Shown piece after piece: positions 1 to 4,904 of a stretch of DNA of 5,300 nucleotides. The first letter of the stretch is position 1. Each line of letters opens with the position of its first letter. Source of the DNA: Candidatus Sulfopaludibacter sp. SbA3 (lineage in GTDB: Bacteria; Acidobacteriota; Vicinamibacteria; Vicinamibacterales; UBA2999); NCBI GenBank assembly GCA_945866285.1, contig CAMBHC010000215.1, forward strand, positions 1 through 5,300, in the 5' to 3' direction. Under the pieces are notes generated by a model, which was not told where the DNA came from, made no database searches, and saw only the letters and a program-made list of their open reading frames with translations. Made by a program: the position numbers and the translations under genes.

Positions 1-596
1 GCGGCCCCTCGGGCATCTGGGTCGATCCCAAGACCAACGAAGCGTTCATCTCCGACGGTTATCGCAACCGTCGCGTGATCGTCGTGGACGGCGCCACCGG
101 CAAGTACCTGCGCCACTGGGGCGCCTACGGCAACGTGCCAGATGACACGGAGAAGTTCGATCCCAAGACGATGATGAGCGGCGCGCTGCCGAAGCAGTTC
201 TCGACACCGCACGGCATCACCGGGACCAAGGATGGCAAGATCTACGTCGCCGATCGCCGCGGCAACCGCATCCAGGTGTTCGACCAGGCCGGCAAGTTCC
301 TCTCGGAGAAGATCATCGCGCCGGCGACGCTGTCGTCAGGCTCGGCCTTCGTGCTGGTGCCGTCGCACGACGCCGCCCAGCAGTACCTCTACATGGCCGA
401 CGGCACGAATCACAAGGTGTGGATCCTGCGGCGCTCGACCATGGAAGTGGTCGGCGAGTTCGGACGCGGCGGACGCCAGGCCGGCCAGATGCTCCGTCCG
501 CACGGCATGAGCATCGACTCCAAGGGCAACCTGTTCGTCGGCGAAGCCTCCACGGGGCGCCGCGTGCAGAAGTTCACGCTCCTGCCGGGCAAGTAG
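1..596 (+). CDS. NHL-repeat / six-bladed beta-propeller protein, 3' part (5' end outside window)
   Basis: The frame is open from the left edge (first full codon at 3) to a TAG at 594-596, giving 197 visible residues. The GTG at 75 is internal, because in-frame coding with the same repeat pattern continues upstream of it. NHL-like blades are visible at about residues 1-30 (GIWVD...ISDGYRNRRVIVVD), 69-95 (HGITGTKDGKIYVADRRGNRIQVFD), 118-132 (LYMADGTNHKVWIL) and 157-192 (PHGMSIDSKGNLFVGEASTGRRVQKF). The motif of Asp or Glu, then Asn-Arg/Lys, then a hydrophobic strand recurs in each blade. Related proteins are often annotated as peptidyl-alpha-hydroxyglycine alpha-amidating-lyase-like, but that activity cannot be inferred from blades alone. 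The N-terminus, where an export signal would be, is not visible. It faces the copper operon tail to tail, so no functional link to copper is implied. Confidence 0.85.
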   Translation, partial: GPSGIWVDPKTNEAFISDGYRNRRVIVVDGATGKYLRHWGAYGNVPDDTEKFDPKTMMSGALPKQFSTPHGITGTKDGKIYVADRRGNRIQVFDQAGKFLSEKIIAPATLSSGSAFVLVPSHDAAQQYLYMADGTNHKVWILRRSTMEVVGEFGRGGRQAGQMLRPHGMSIDSKGNLFVGEASTGRRVQKFTLLPGK

Positions 597-605
597 AAAC
601 AACGG

Positions 606-656
606 AACAGGAGGTTCGGAGATTAAGGGTTGCTCCTTATCTCTTGGCCTCCTGTT
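606..656. terminator. Long imperfect hairpin between convergent genes, possible bidirectional terminator
   Basis: The arms AACAGGAGG (606-614) and CCTCCTGTT (648-656) are perfectly complementary over 9 bp. Inside them, after a 4x4 weakly paired bulge, GAGAT (619-623) pairs with ATCTC (639-643) and AAGG (625-628) with CCTT (635-638), closing a 6-nt loop. The structure sits just after the stop of the NHL gene and overlaps the last codons of the opposing 98-residue gene. The tails are only modestly T-rich (ATTTCT on plus, GTTGTTTCT on minus), so termination efficiency is uncertain. Confidence 0.5.
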
Positions 657-951
657 ATTTCTGGATGGTCACTAACACCGCTTCCAGGTCAAACATGTCA
701 TGCCCCAGGGCATCGACGGTCACCTGCAGCCCGGGCCGCAACACCGACTGCGGCAGCTTCTTCAGCCCCTGCATGACGTGCGTGCCCTCGTTCATGTCGA
801 TCTCGTAAGTCGCGCCGTCCAGGGCTTTCACGTCCAACTGTGTGGCCTGCACCTTGACGACGGTGCCGGTGATCTTGATCTTCTCGTGGGCAGAAACGAA
901 CGTCAGGGTCAGGGCCACGAGCACCATCGTCGCAACAAGCCGTCTGGTCAT
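655..951 (-). CDS. Small exported OB-fold-like protein (DUF5666-like), last gene of copper operon
   Basis: This is a 98-residue protein. Residues 1-21 form a clear Sec signal peptide: MTRR, then a hydrophobic core, then the VSA cleavage site. The predicted mature chain starts with His-Glu-Lys. The rest looks like a small all-beta domain: KITGTVVKVQATQLDVKALDG, then a YEIDMNEGTHVM strand, a LRPGLQVTVDALG turn, and a final DLEAVLVTI strand. This is the rhythm of DUF5666/OB-type periplasmic domains. His and Met residues (H58, M60, H84, M86) could bind metal, but the W...MxM pattern of CusF is absent. The ATG lies one base after the copB stop (TGA-G-ATG) with no good Shine-Dalgarno sequence, so translation probably depends on re-initiation by ribosomes finishing copB. 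Context suggests a periplasmic copper-handling accessory; its biochemical role is unknown. Confidence 0.8.
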   Translation of the reverse strand: MTRRLVATMVLVALTLTFVSAHEKIKITGTVVKVQATQLDVKALDGATYEIDMNEGTHVMQGLKKLPQSVLRPGLQVTVDALGHDMFDLEAVLVTIQK

Positions 952-952
952 C

Positions 953-1786
953 TCAAAACCATACCCTTAAACCAGTGACGAGGCGCCAGCCGCCAACGCC
1001 GTGCCCCTCCTCGCGGGCCAGGTCGCCGGTTGCGAAGACCTTACGGTGCCACACCAGGCCGGCATAGGGAGCCAGCTCGCGCCGGACCTCGTAGCGCACG
1101 CGCGCGCCGAACTCGATTGAACTCAGGCCGGCGCCCACCTGCCGTTCGGGATCGGACTTGCCAAACAGGTTCAGTTCCAGGATCGGTTGGATCACCACGC
1201 GATCGTTCACCAGGAGGTCGTATTCAACCTCGGCCCTGAGCGCGGTCCGCGCCGATTCGCCGAAATAGCCGGTGACCTCGACATCAAACCACTGAGGCGC
1301 GAGGCCCTGCAGCCCAATCGCGGCCCACGTGCGCGCGGGCCCCGGCGTGAAGTCCTGCCGAACGCCGCCCACCACCGTCCACCATCGCGACACGTTGCGC
1401 CCCAACAGCAGATGCCCTTCGGCATCGTCGAACACGCCATCCTGGTAGTTGGCCTCGGTCCGGACCAAGATGCGGTTGATGTCACCACCGACCCAGGCCT
1501 TGGCGTCCCAGATTGCGCCGCCGCCGATATCGGACACCTGCCATTCGAGTTGATCGGCCAGCACCATGAAGTGCAGGCCATCGTCGTGTACGCCGTGGCC
1601 TTGCAGGTCGGGCGGAAACGCGGCCTTGCGGTCCTCGTCGGTTGGGGTCGGTAACGGCGTTGCCTGGGCGTTCGCGTCGGCTGCGCACGCAAGCAAGAGC
1701 GACGCCACAATGACCGCGTGGATCCCACACCGCCAAGCCCCCAAGCCGCCAGGTCCCCAAGCCCTCACGAGCCCTGCGCGCGCCAT
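953..1786 (-). CDS. copB: Copper resistance protein B (CopB/PcoB), outer-membrane beta-barrel
   Basis: This 277-residue protein matches the CopB/PcoB family, outer-membrane proteins that accompany the CopA/PcoA oxidase. Visible family hallmarks are GVHDDGLHFMVLADQLEW (66-82), then IWDAKAWVGGDINRILVRTEA and GRNVSRWWTVVGGVRQDF. Alternating strands follow (WFDVEVTGYFG, LRAEVEYDLLVNDRVVIQPILELNLFG, GARVRYEVRRELAPYAGLVW), and the chain ends LRVWF with the terminal Phe typical of outer-membrane barrels. The signal peptide core is about residues 22-36, with likely cleavage at ANA-Q near 40. The region ahead of the core is unusually long and is encoded by an octamer repeat. The start is supported by GGAGG five bases upstream, inside the end of copA; the copA TAG directly abuts this ATG. 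The Met/His-rich N-terminal repeats seen in many CopB proteins are missing here. Confidence 0.92.
   Translation of the reverse strand: MARAGLVRAWGPGGLGAWRCGIHAVIVASLLLACAADANAQATPLPTPTDEDRKAAFPPDLQGHGVHDDGLHFMVLADQLEWQVSDIGGGAIWDAKAWVGGDINRILVRTEANYQDGVFDDAEGHLLLGRNVSRWWTVVGGVRQDFTPGPARTWAAIGLQGLAPQWFDVEVTGYFGESARTALRAEVEYDLLVNDRVVIQPILELNLFGKSDPERQVGAGLSSIEFGARVRYEVRRELAPYAGLVWHRKVFATGDLAREEGHGVGGWRLVTGLRVWF
1730..1761. repeat. Four degenerate 8-bp tandem units inside the copB signal-peptide region
   Basis: The plus strand reads CCGCCAAG, CCCCCAAG, CCGCCAGG, TCCCCAAG in four consecutive 8-bp units; the minus-strand consensus is CTTGGCGG. The array encodes part of the Gly/Trp-rich stretch (about residues 9-19) between the CopB start codon and its hydrophobic core. 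A gain or loss of one unit would shift the copB frame, because 8 is not a multiple of 3. The units have already diverged, which argues against very rapid slippage. Confidence 0.7.
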
Positions 1787-1796
1787 CTATTCCTCC
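1787..1796 (-). promoter_or_regulatory. copB ribosome binding site embedded in the copA 3' end
   Basis: On the minus strand GGAGG (1796-1792) is followed by AATAG and the copB ATG at 1786. It encodes part of the last CopA residues (Val-Glu-Glu), and the TAG is the copA stop. The five-base spacing and zero-base gap fix the copB start and indicate coupled translation of the two proteins. Confidence 0.8.
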
Positions 1797-3592
1797 ACCC
1801 GCACTTCGCGGAACATGCCGGCTTCCATGTGAAACAGCAAGTGGCAGTGATAGGCCCACCGGCCCAGCGCGTCGGCACGCACGCGATAGGCGCGCTTGGT
1901 GCCCGGCGGCATGTCGATGGTGTGCTTGCGCACCTGGAAGTTGCCCGCCTCATCCTCGAGGTCGCTCCACATGCCGTGCAGGTGAATGGGGTGCGTCATC
2001 ATGGTGTCGTTGACGAGGACAATGCGCAAACGCTCGCCGTAAGTGAGGCGCAGCGGCTCGGCGTCGGCGAACTTCACGCCGTTGAACGACCAGGCGAAGC
2101 GCTCCATGTGGCCGGTGAGGTGCAACTCCACGGTGCGACCGGGGTCGCGACCATCGGGATCGGCGAACGTGCTCTTCAGGTCCGCGTAGGTCAACACGCG
2201 GCGGCCGTTGTCGCGCAGGCCGAGACCAGGGTCGCTCAATCGTGCCGTCGGCGTCATGGCCTGCATGTCCACCAGCGGGCTGTTCTCGGTGTCGGGATGC
2301 GCCTGGGCGCCACCGCCGGCTGACATGTTGTGGCCAGCATGCGGATCGGTGGCGGCCGGTGCTGCCGGCATGTTGTGCCCGGCATGCGGATCGACCGCGG
2401 CCGGTGGCGCCGGCATGTTGTGCCCGGCGTGGGGATCGACCGCGGCTGGCGCCGCCATCGCTGCCATGTCGTGACCTGGCCCGCCGTGGCCCATGTCGGC
2501 CATGCTCAGCAGCGGCCGCGGATCGAGCGCCGGCACCGGCGCCTGCAAGCCCTCGCGCACGGCCAGGGTGCCGGCCGCATAGGCGGTGCGGTCCATCGCC
2601 TGCGCGAAAATAGTGAAGGCGTCCTGCCCCGACGGCTCGACGATGACATCGAAGGTTTCGGCCGTCGCGATGCGGAACTCGTCCACCGAGACCGGATGCA
2701 CGTACTGGCCGTCCGCGGCCACCACCGTCATCTTCAAGCCCGGGATGCGGACGTCGAAATAGGTCATCGCCGAGCCATTGATGAAGCGCAGCCGGACGCG
2801 CTCGCCGGCCTTGAACAACCCGGTCCAGTTGCCGGACGGCGTCACGCCATTCATCAAGTGCGTGTAGGTGTAGCCCGACACGTCGGCGAGGTCGGTCGGC
2901 GTCATTCGCATCGTGCCCCACGCCCGCCGGTCGGCCATGGTCTTCGAGAAGCCCTGCTCGCGAACATCCTTCATGAAGTCGCCGAGGTTGCGGCGGTTGT
3001 GGTTGTAGTAGTCCGACTGCTTCTTCAGCTTGCCGAACACGCGCTTGGGATCTTCGTCGGTCCAGTCGGTCAGTAACACCACGTGCTCGCGATCGAACTG
3101 GAAGGGCTCGGGCTCGCGCGGGTCGATGACCAGCGGGCCATAGAGGCCGCGCTGCTCCTGGAAGCCCGAGTGGCTGTGGTACCAGTAGGTGCCGCCCTGG
3201 CGCACGGTGAACTTGTAGGTATAGGTCTCGCCGGGATGAATGCCGTGGAAGCTCAGCCCCGGCACGCCGTCCATGTTGGCCGGCAGGATCATGCCATGCC
3301 AGTGGATCGAGGTGTCCTCTGACAGCGCGTTGGCCACGCGCATGGTCACCGTGTCACCTTCGCGCCAGCGCACCAGCGGCGCCGGGATGCTGCCGTTCAC
3401 GGTGATACCGGTGCGCGCCGCGCCGGTGAAGTTGACTGGCGCTTCAGCGATGCGCAGGTCGAAATCGGTGCCGCGCAGGGTGGCCTGGCTGGTGCGCGAG
3501 TCTTGCGCGAATCCTCGTGAGGGCCACACGCCCAGGCCGGCGGCAGCGCTGCCAGCGGCAAGCCCTTTTACGAACGTACGTCGATTGATCAT
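1787..3592 (-). CDS. copA: Periplasmic multicopper oxidase CopA/PcoA (copper resistance system)
   Basis: This is a 601-residue, Tat-exported three-domain multicopper oxidase, close to the usual CopA/PcoA length of about 600. The Tat signal is RRTFVKG at 4-10, then an Ala/Gly-rich core, with likely cleavage after GFA near 29. All copper ligand motifs are present: HWH at 97-99, HSH at 139-141, HxxHxH at 534-539, and HCHxxxHxxxxM at 582-593 (Cys583, His588 and Met593 for the type 1 site). Between the second and third cupredoxin domains (about 364-430) lies a His/Met-rich linker with three DPHAGHNM repeats, likely extra copper-binding sites. The start was chosen for the Tat motif and for AGGAG eight bases upstream. 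The frame stays open up to 3901, but that extension overlaps the upstream gene and has no coding character. The known family role is periplasmic Cu(I) oxidation and sequestration. It is the second gene of the operon and is followed directly by copB. Confidence 0.96.
   Translation of the reverse strand: MINRRTFVKGLAAGSAAAGLGVWPSRGFAQDSRTSQATLRGTDFDLRIAEAPVNFTGAARTGITVNGSIPAPLVRWREGDTVTMRVANALSEDTSIHWHGMILPANMDGVPGLSFHGIHPGETYTYKFTVRQGGTYWYHSHSGFQEQRGLYGPLVIDPREPEPFQFDREHVVLLTDWTDEDPKRVFGKLKKQSDYYNHNRRNLGDFMKDVREQGFSKTMADRRAWGTMRMTPTDLADVSGYTYTHLMNGVTPSGNWTGLFKAGERVRLRFINGSAMTYFDVRIPGLKMTVVAADGQYVHPVSVDEFRIATAETFDVIVEPSGQDAFTIFAQAMDRTAYAAGTLAVREGLQAPVPALDPRPLLSMADMGHGGPGHDMAAMAAPAAVDPHAGHNMPAPPAAVDPHAGHNMPAAPAATDPHAGHNMSAGGGAQAHPDTENSPLVDMQAMTPTARLSDPGLGLRDNGRRVLTYADLKSTFADPDGRDPGRTVELHLTGHMERFAWSFNGVKFADAEPLRLTYGERLRIVLVNDTMMTHPIHLHGMWSDLEDEAGNFQVRKHTIDMPPGTKRAYRVRADALGRWAYHCHLLFHMEAGMFREVRVEE
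2324..2437 (-). repeat. 45-bp tandem repeat, three copies, in the CopA metal-binding linker
   Basis: Three copies encoding DPHAGHNM lie at 2414-2437, 2369-2392 and 2324-2347, spaced exactly 45 bp. Each is joined by a Pro/Ala spacer such as PAPPAAV, so one full unit is 15 residues. The DNA copies are close but not identical, with synonymous changes in the His and Gly codons. This suggests duplication in frame followed by selection on the protein. Each unit offers two His and one Met as soft-metal ligands. Confidence 0.9.
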
Positions 3593-3601
3593 GTACTCGT
3601 C

Positions 3602-3651
3602 TCCTCGCTTGTGGTGGCGGGTCTTAAGACCCGCCTGTTTCATCGCGAGGA
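3602..3651 (-). promoter_or_regulatory. Predicted stem-loop sequestering the copA Shine-Dalgarno sequence
   Basis: In the minus-strand transcript, TCCTCGC (3651-3645) is fully complementary to GCGAGGA (3608-3602), which contains most of the copA Shine-Dalgarno sequence (AGGAG, 3605-3601). Between these arms lies a perfect 20-bp palindrome at 3616-3635, which can fold as an 8-bp GC-rich stem with a TTAA loop. The whole structure nearly fills the 62-nt gap between the small secreted-protein gene and copA. The outer arm begins 3 nt after the upstream stop codon, so a ribosome finishing that gene would cover it and free the copA site. No run of T follows the inner stem on this strand, so a simple intrinsic terminator is less likely. 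Confidence 0.55.
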
Positions 3652-3654
3652 CGA

Positions 3655-4014
3655 TCAGATGCGGAGGATGGAGAAGCTGGGTAGGTGCGGAAATTCGAAC
3701 GGGGGACGAAGCGCGAGACGATCGGAAACGACGCCGGCGACCGGGGTTTTCGCAACGATCCTGGTCACGAGCGGCGCCGCCACGAGCAACTGATCGGTGG
3801 CGAGCTTCGCCCTCGTCACGCGCGGTTCGGCGATCTCGGGCAGGCACGCGTGGACCTCGCCACCGTTCAAGGCCGTGAGTGGTGCAGGCTCCTGGTGGCA
3901 CGACGCCTGGGCCGGCGCAGCCAGCTCATCGAGACACTCGACGCCGCAGGCCAGCAGGCGACCTGATGCAAACAGCATCACGACGACGAGCAGATGCGCG
4001 GTGGAGCGGAGCAT
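3655..4014 (-). CDS. Small secreted CX3C protein, first gene of copper operon; CutF-like candidate
   Basis: I do not recognise a named family for this 119-residue protein. Residues 1-22 resemble a Sec signal peptide with a hydrophobic core (LLVVVMLFA), ending LLAC, which could also be a lipobox. Four cysteines follow: C23 and C27 form CX3C (CGVEC), C39 is next to H40 (SCHQ), and C57 lies in HACLPE. The C-terminus is proline-rich (RPPFEFPHLP, 103-112) and ends ILRI. The ATG at 4014 was chosen because it begins the signal peptide; an adjacent GTG at 4017 is an alternative, and neither has a clear Shine-Dalgarno sequence. The frame extends to 4167, but the added part shows no coding character and covers the promoter region. 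Position ahead of copA, the CX3C motif, the Pro-rich tail and the downstream SD-trapping hairpin suggest a copper-sensing nascent chain like CutF of Rhodobacter capsulatus. A secreted copper-binding protein is the alternative. Confidence 0.68.
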   Translation of the reverse strand: MLRSTAHLLVVVMLFASGRLLACGVECLDELAAPAQASCHQEPAPLTALNGGEVHACLPEIAEPRVTRAKLATDQLLVAAPLVTRIVAKTPVAGVVSDRLALRPPFEFPHLPSFSILRI

Positions 4015-4027
4015 CACGGCACTTTCG

Positions 4028-4036
4028 ACTATACCA
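4028..4036 (-). promoter_or_regulatory. Extended -10 promoter candidate for the copper operon
   Basis: The minus strand reads TGG-TATAGT (4036-4028), a TGn-extended -10 element matching TATAAT at five of six positions. No convincing -35 box is seen, which is common for extended -10 promoters. Transcription would start near 4021, leaving a leader of under ten bases before the GTG/ATG at 4017/4014. A second, weaker -10-like hexamer, TATAAC, lies at 4083-4078. Confidence 0.4.
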
Positions 4037-4085
4037 GACGAGGCTGGCCGGCCGCGAAATCCCGCTGTCGCCGCGTTGTTATACG

Positions 4086-4109
4086 CGGTCACTACCATGA
4101 GCGTGACCG
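4086..4109. promoter_or_regulatory. Inverted repeat in the divergent control region, operator candidate
   Basis: CGGTCAC (4086-4092) and GTGACCG (4103-4109) form perfect 7-bp arms around a 10-bp spacer. The element lies between the two divergent operons, immediately upstream of the minus-strand TATAAC at 4083-4078. This suits a dimeric regulator controlling one or both directions. It does not resemble a standard CueR or CsoR operator that I can identify, and no regulator gene is in the window. Confidence 0.35.
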
Positions 4110-4168
4110 TAATGATGATGGAGGGATGTCGTGGCCTGGACGATGCTGAAGGCGCGCGCCAGTCCAAC

Positions 4169-4181
4169 GGGAGGATAGAAT
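4169..4181 (+). promoter_or_regulatory. Overlapping Shine-Dalgarno and -10-like elements before the HupE-like gene
   Basis: GGGAGGA (4169-4175) runs directly into TAGAAT (4176-4181), a five-of-six match to a -10 box. The purine-rich site is 15 nt before the ATG at 4191 and 12 nt before the TTG at 4188, rather far for efficient pairing. If TAGAAT is a real -10 box, transcription would start near 4188 and the mRNA would be almost leaderless. The two readings are mutually exclusive for one transcript. No -35 box is evident. Confidence 0.35.
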
Positions 4182-4190
4182 CCAGTATTG

Positions 4191-4904
4191 ATGACGCTGA
4201 GGATCCAGGCGAGGCTGGTGGCCCGCCTCTACATTTGCCTCCTGTTGGTCCTCACGGCGCCCTTCGCGAGCGAGGTGCTCGCGCATGGCGTGGCCGCCAG
4301 TGACAAGGACCTGATCACGCAGGGCCGGCAGCTCGCGGTCTTCATCTACCTGGGCGCCAAGCACATGGTGACCGGCTACGACCACCTGCTGTTCCTGTTC
4401 GGGGTGATCTTCTTCCTGTACCGGCTGAAGGAAGTGGCGATCTACGTCACCCTGTTCGCCGTCGGACACAGCGTCACGCTGCTCTACGCGGTGATGAGCG
4501 GCACGCACGTCAACCCGTTCATCATCGACGCCATCATCGGCTTGTCGGTGGCCTACAAGGCGCTCGACAACATGGGCGGGTTTGAGCGCCTGCTCGGCTT
4601 TCAGCCCAACACCAAACTCGCCGTGTGGATCTTCGGCCTGTTCCATGGACTGGGCCTGGGCACCAAGCTGCAGGACTTCTCGCTTTCGACCGAGGGCCTG
4701 GTGCCCAACATCCTGGCCTTCAACGTCGGTGTCGAGCTGGGCCAGGTGCTGGGCCTCAGCGCCATCCTGATCGCCATGGGCTTCTGGCGCCGCTCGGCCG
4801 GCTTTCACCAGCACGCCTTCGCCGCCAACATCATCGTGATGACCTGCGGCTTCATCCTCGCCGGCTATCAACTCGTCGGCTTCGCCACGCAATCGAGCCT
4901 ATGA
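4191..4904 (+). CDS. HupE/UreJ-family membrane protein (putative metal permease or accessory)
   Basis: This is a 237-residue integral membrane protein of the HupE/UreJ type. An N-terminal signal-like segment (about 10-31, LYICLLLVLTAPFASEVLA) would leave a mature chain beginning His-Gly. About six hydrophobic helices follow, roughly at 48-58, 64-77, 82-104, 109-125, 142-160 and 173-199, with a last one at 208-231. Family motifs visible are HX5DH (H58, D64, H65), FAVGHS (89-94), GLFHGLGLG (149-157) and NVGVELGQ (178-185). HupE proteins are reported as nickel permeases tied to hydrogenase, but members also occur in copper and heavy-metal loci without hydrogenase, as here, so the transported metal is unknown. 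ATG 4191 was preferred over the adjacent TTG 4188. The gene is divergent from the copper operon and overlaps the next gene by four bases. Confidence 0.85.
   Translation: MTLRIQARLVARLYICLLLVLTAPFASEVLAHGVAASDKDLITQGRQLAVFIYLGAKHMVTGYDHLLFLFGVIFFLYRLKEVAIYVTLFAVGHSVTLLYAVMSGTHVNPFIIDAIIGLSVAYKALDNMGGFERLLGFQPNTKLAVWIFGLFHGLGLGTKLQDFSLSTEGLVPNILAFNVGVELGQVLGLSAILIAMGFWRRSAGFHQHAFAANIIVMTCGFILAGYQLVGFATQSSL

Noticed and set aside
1681..1690. Possible lipobox (LLAC) in the CopB signal peptide
   Set aside because: CopB is an outer-membrane barrel with a better AxA cleavage site six residues later, so a lipoprotein is unlikely.
2324..2437. CRISPR-like regularly spaced repeat
   Set aside because: The 45-bp period is coding, in frame, and continuous with the spacer also repeated; it is a protein repeat in CopA.
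1950..2921. Long minus-strand open frame inside copA (323 codons)
   Set aside because: It is out of frame with CopA, very Arg/His/Gly-rich and without domain features; it is a product of high GC content.
1718..3076. Plus-strand open frames of about 200 and 250 codons opposite copB/copA
   Set aside because: They are antisense shadows of strongly conserved oxidase and CopB sequence, with His/Val-rich composition and no supporting start sites.
3593..3901. N-terminal extension of CopA to an ATG at 3901 (704 residues)
   Set aside because: It overlaps the small secreted-protein gene and the palindrome, has Arg-rich non-coding character, and would bury the Tat signal 100 residues inside the protein.
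4015..4167. N-terminal extension of the small Cys protein to 4167 (170 residues)
   Set aside because: The extension would cover the divergent promoter region, and a complete signal peptide starts at 4014.
4237..4246. GCCTCCTGTT, also present at 647-656
   Set aside because: A shared 10-mer in GC-rich DNA, with no extension of similarity on either side and one copy inside a coding region; probably chance.
4092..4892. Minus-strand open frame (266 codons) opposite the HupE-like gene
   Set aside because: The plus strand encodes a membrane protein with family motifs; the antisense frame is Gln/Asp/His-rich shadow sequence.
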